Origin: Chloroflexota bacterium
GTDB taxonomy: Bacteria; Chloroflexota; Dehalococcoidia; Lucifugimonadales; UBA3495
Assembly: GCA_026710825.1 (NCBI GenBank)
Contig: JAPOQH010000121.1
Span: 100,465-164,464, forward strand
Reading direction: 5' to 3'
DNA length: 64,000 nt
This document shows, in pieces, positions 61,889 to 64,000 of this stretch. A program made the translations under genes and the position numbers. The notes under the pieces were generated by a model, which saw only the letters and a list, made by a program, of their open reading frames with translations, was not told where the DNA came from and did not search any database. The stretch's first letter is position 1. Each line of letters starts with the position of its first letter.

Positions 61889-61920
61889 TTACCAAATTAC
61901 GAAATATCGTAATTTGGTAA
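61889..61920. promoter_or_regulatory. Palindromic operator of the higBA operon
   Basis: TTACCAAATTACGA and TCGTAATTTGGTAA form a perfect 14-bp inverted repeat with a 4-base centre (AATA). It ends 45 bp upstream of the toxin ATG. Two-fold symmetry and position fit binding by the XRE domain of the antitoxin. Confidence 0.75.
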
Positions 61921-61950
61921 GTTCGTCATATCGCACTCTCATAACTCCGG

Positions 61951-62133
61951 ATGCTGATAGTCGCCGATCTCAAACTAGCCGACCCTGCCGTCGGCGTCGC
62001 GCCACTCGCGGTGGCATTGGCGATCGCAGCTCTTTACCGCATCAAGCGACCGTGGCTGGGGCGGGTCGTCTTTCTGGGCATTATTGCCATGCTTGCCATG
62101 ACACTGGGTACGGCCCGGAAGTTGACCGCGTGA
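61951..62133 (+). CDS. Possible small membrane protein, 60 residues
   Basis: MLIVADLKLADPAVGVAPLA, then a hydrophobic stretch to ALYRIKRPWLGR, and a second helix VVFLGIIAMLAMTLGTA. Two helices joined by a basic turn look like a genuine small membrane protein, but the ribosome binding site is weak and it lies just beyond the higBA operator, divergent from it. Confidence 0.4.
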   Translation: MLIVADLKLADPAVGVAPLAVALAIAALYRIKRPWLGRVVFLGIIAMLAMTLGTARKLTA

Positions 62134-62173
62134 CGTAGGTCAACCGCTGAATCCCAAGAGGAACGCCGATTCC

Positions 62174-62968
62174 GTGTCGACTCTCAACACCGCAGTTGAG
62201 CAACTCTTTGCGCGCCGGAGGGCTGTGATCTCGGCCCTCCGGCGTGTCAAGGGGCACACCGCACGCGCAAAGCAGAAACGGGCCGACTTTCATCGAACCA
62301 TTGCGCGGCTGGATCAACGGATTCTGGGATTACGGACCGCGCCGCACGCTGATCCTGACCCGACGCCAGCCCGCACTTCCGTTGACGAGCCAGACTCACC
62401 GCTCGACGATTACACGGAACTTATCGAGATATTGGAAGGCGGTTGGTTCGATGAGGAATTCCTTGAAACGGTCCTGATCCTGATGCCGGAGTTGGTCGGT
62501 GTCCCAACCGTCTTTCTGGGACGCCAGATGCCGACGGATTCCGGTGTGCTTGACCTGATCGCCGTCAGCGAGCTGTTCCATGCCGGCCATGCAACGTTGA
62601 CTATCTTTGAACTAAAGGCGCGCCGGATTCAACGGAGGGATATCGCCCAGGTGCTGGACTACTCGCTTTGGTGCAACGAAACCGCAGACGATGACCTGGC
62701 ATTCCACATCGTGCGGCACAGCGGGAAGGACGACGGTCTGAGCCGCATCATGGACGCGAACGCACTCTCCGGGGTGTTGCGGCGAACGCGGGAATGGGGG
62801 CGTTACGTGTTACCCGTGGTGATCGGCACCAAGTACGACGCGTCAGTTGCCAGGCTTGCCGACCGTATGGAAGTGAGGCTGTTGACCGTGGAGGAACTGT
62901 GCCAAGCGTGGCGAGGGAACGGCGCGATTACCGATTGGACGGACCACCTGCTGGGATGGGATGCTTGA
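62174..62968 (+). CDS. PD-(D/E)XK nuclease-like protein with N-terminal coiled coil
   Basis: 264 residues from a GTG. Residues 5-52 form a basic coiled coil. The nuclease-like part has WFDEEFLETVLILMPELVG, then SGVLDLIAVSEL (Asp127) and LTIFELKARRIQRRDIAQVLDYSLW (Glu146, Lys148), the D-ExK core and following helix as in NucS/DUF91 and related DNA-end nucleases. No partner methylase. A six-helix membrane protein gene follows after about 70 bases. Confidence 0.7.
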   Translation: MSTLNTAVEQLFARRRAVISALRRVKGHTARAKQKRADFHRTIARLDQRILGLRTAPHADPDPTPARTSVDEPDSPLDDYTELIEILEGGWFDEEFLETVLILMPELVGVPTVFLGRQMPTDSGVLDLIAVSELFHAGHATLTIFELKARRIQRRDIAQVLDYSLWCNETADDDLAFHIVRHSGKDDGLSRIMDANALSGVLRRTREWGRYVLPVVIGTKYDASVARLADRMEVRLLTVEELCQAWRGNGAITDWTDHLLGWDA

Positions 62969-63037
62969 CCCAGATCGTCGATCCGCCGCTCCATAAGCGT
63001 CATAACGTCGGGAAAAGAACGCACCAGGATTTGGAGT

Positions 63038-63604
63038 ATGAATCGATTCAACAACAATCTTACCGCTTGGATAGTCTTGGGCATCGGAGCGGTGGGAGCA
63101 ATCCTGTTCACAATCGGCGAAATGTGCGGATATCCGGCCGCGTCCGCTAACGGGGTGCTGATTCTGGTGTCGGTGATATGGGTCGCACTCGCCATTCCCT
63201 TGGTAATTATGGAACGGGGCTTGTTGGTGGGAGTATTGCCGGCCATGGTCGCGGTGTTCGCCATCTGGATGCCAGTTGCGTTTCGGGAAGCCGGACAGCC
63301 AGAGTTTGTCATTCTTTTGCCGTTGCCGTTGGTGGCTGCATTTCTCTTGATTTGGACACCTTTGGGTTGGGTGTTGTTCCACTTGAAGCGACGGTGCCGG
63401 ATGAGATTGACTTTGGGCGGGCTAACGGAGACCATTGCCATGATTTGGTTGCTGTTGCCTTGGTTGATGGCAACAATAGCGTTGCCAGCCCTGCTAGGGG
63501 AAAATGACGAACTGGTGGCGTCGGTTACCAGCATAGGCGTTGGTTTGATTTGGAGCAATCTAATCTCACAACCCTTTGCCCGATTTGTCCGGTCGATTAT
63601 TTGA
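63038..63604 (+). CDS. Six-helix membrane protein
   Basis: 188 residues. Helices near 10-28, 38-56, 62-82, 90-112, 130-150 and 160-180; one cytoplasmic basic loop (FHLKRRCRMR). GGAG lies very close to the ATG. No family recognised. Same strand as the nuclease-like gene, 69 bp downstream of it, so the pair may be one operon. Confidence 0.6.
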   Translation: MNRFNNNLTAWIVLGIGAVGAILFTIGEMCGYPAASANGVLILVSVIWVALAIPLVIMERGLLVGVLPAMVAVFAIWMPVAFREAGQPEFVILLPLPLVAAFLLIWTPLGWVLFHLKRRCRMRLTLGGLTETIAMIWLLLPWLMATIALPALLGENDELVASVTSIGVGLIWSNLISQPFARFVRSII

Positions 63605-64000
63605 TGCGACGGCAGTAAATGAATTTAACAACAAGCCCCGGTCATTGGTACGATGCACCCCCTTAGTTTTCGCGGGTCGCCAAACTCTGCGTTTTGGATC
63701 GACCTCCTTCGTCTCGTCTGTCGTCTTGAAGCGGTCCAAAACCGCCGTTTTCTCCGATACGTATTTCGTAAATTGGATGACCCAAATTCGTCCCGACGGT
63801 CCGCTAGTCGGTAGTTTCGCAAGTTCCTCTTAGACGCACGCCCTTGACAAAGCGAACGTATGAGCCCATAATGGTCTCACTCGAGTTAGAACATAACATC
63901 CAGCACCGTCCCGTCAGAGGTGATACCGGTCGTACACGGCCAACCCCGTCAGACTCCAAATCGCATACCCGTCTCCGCCAGGACCAGCGACCGGTCGCTC
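63605..64000. other. Terminal stretch without a supported gene
   Basis: Short frames on both strands lack ribosome binding sites and motifs. The one positive signal is a promoter-like pair at 63,844-63,872. A gene could begin just outside the window. Confidence 0.45.
63844..63872 (+). promoter_or_regulatory. Sigma70-like promoter near the window end
   Basis: Perfect TTGACA at 63844-63849, 17-base spacer, CATAAT at 63867-63872 (five of six). No gene start follows within the window. Confidence 0.5.

Overview
The window looks like a chromosomal segment of a GC-rich bacterium, most plausibly a member of the Chloroflexota (SAR202/Dehalococcoidia-like). This is inferred from gene content, not from a marker tree: a luciferase-like (F420-type) oxidoreductase, a monomeric isocitrate dehydrogenase, a succinate dehydrogenase with a CCG-domain subunit in place of visible membrane anchors, an 11-subunit complex I without NuoEFG, a CaiB-type CoA transferase, and many TTG/GTG starts.

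The core half (about 1-42,600) is densely packed. From the left: a partial luciferase-like oxidoreductase, a SprT-like metalloprotein, and a protein made of two copies of a domain with a PHYHYGP motif. A long minus-strand run follows, read rpmH, rnpA, yidD, beta-propeller lipoprotein, yidC, khpB, purF, purM, small His/Gly-rich protein, purH, YprB-type nuclease, SDR; it joins ribosome/RNase P/membrane-insertion genes to purine synthesis. Then come a gamma-glutamyltransferase, the plus-strand icd and mdh genes, a class-III aminotransferase, and a minus-strand sdhA-sdhB-CCG operon. Next is a complex I operon (nuoABCDHIJK, a small DUF2007-like gene, nuoLMN) that continues into nadK and two tandem Nudix genes. 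On the plus strand lie an alpha/beta hydrolase, a CoA transferase, rdgB, moaA and moaC. A tRNA with anticodon CAT and a PAC2-family gene close this half. Several of its terminators share one palindromic core.

From about 42,700 to the end the character changes to an accessory region. It holds small poorly known genes, many membrane proteins, nucleases (HNH, two GIY-YIG-like, a PD-(D/E)XK-like protein), an IS4/IS5-type transposase, a methyltransferase-Mrr fusion, a Panacea-domain gene with membrane-protein neighbours, a HigBA/ImmA toxin-antitoxin locus with a palindromic operator, an exported S1 peptidase next to a duplicated-domain lipoprotein, and two solitary Cas2-like paralogues.

The most unusual signal is a short direct repeat (core TAGGGCGTGTTGACAAATT) found seven times, always in the same orientation, between 44.2 and 59.9 kb. 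Several copies sit just beyond the terminator of a minus-strand gene, so the region reads like a row of gene modules separated by a shared end sequence. Whether these are decayed IS ends or recombination sites of a cassette system cannot be settled from this window alone. No CRISPR array, integrase or rRNA gene was seen.
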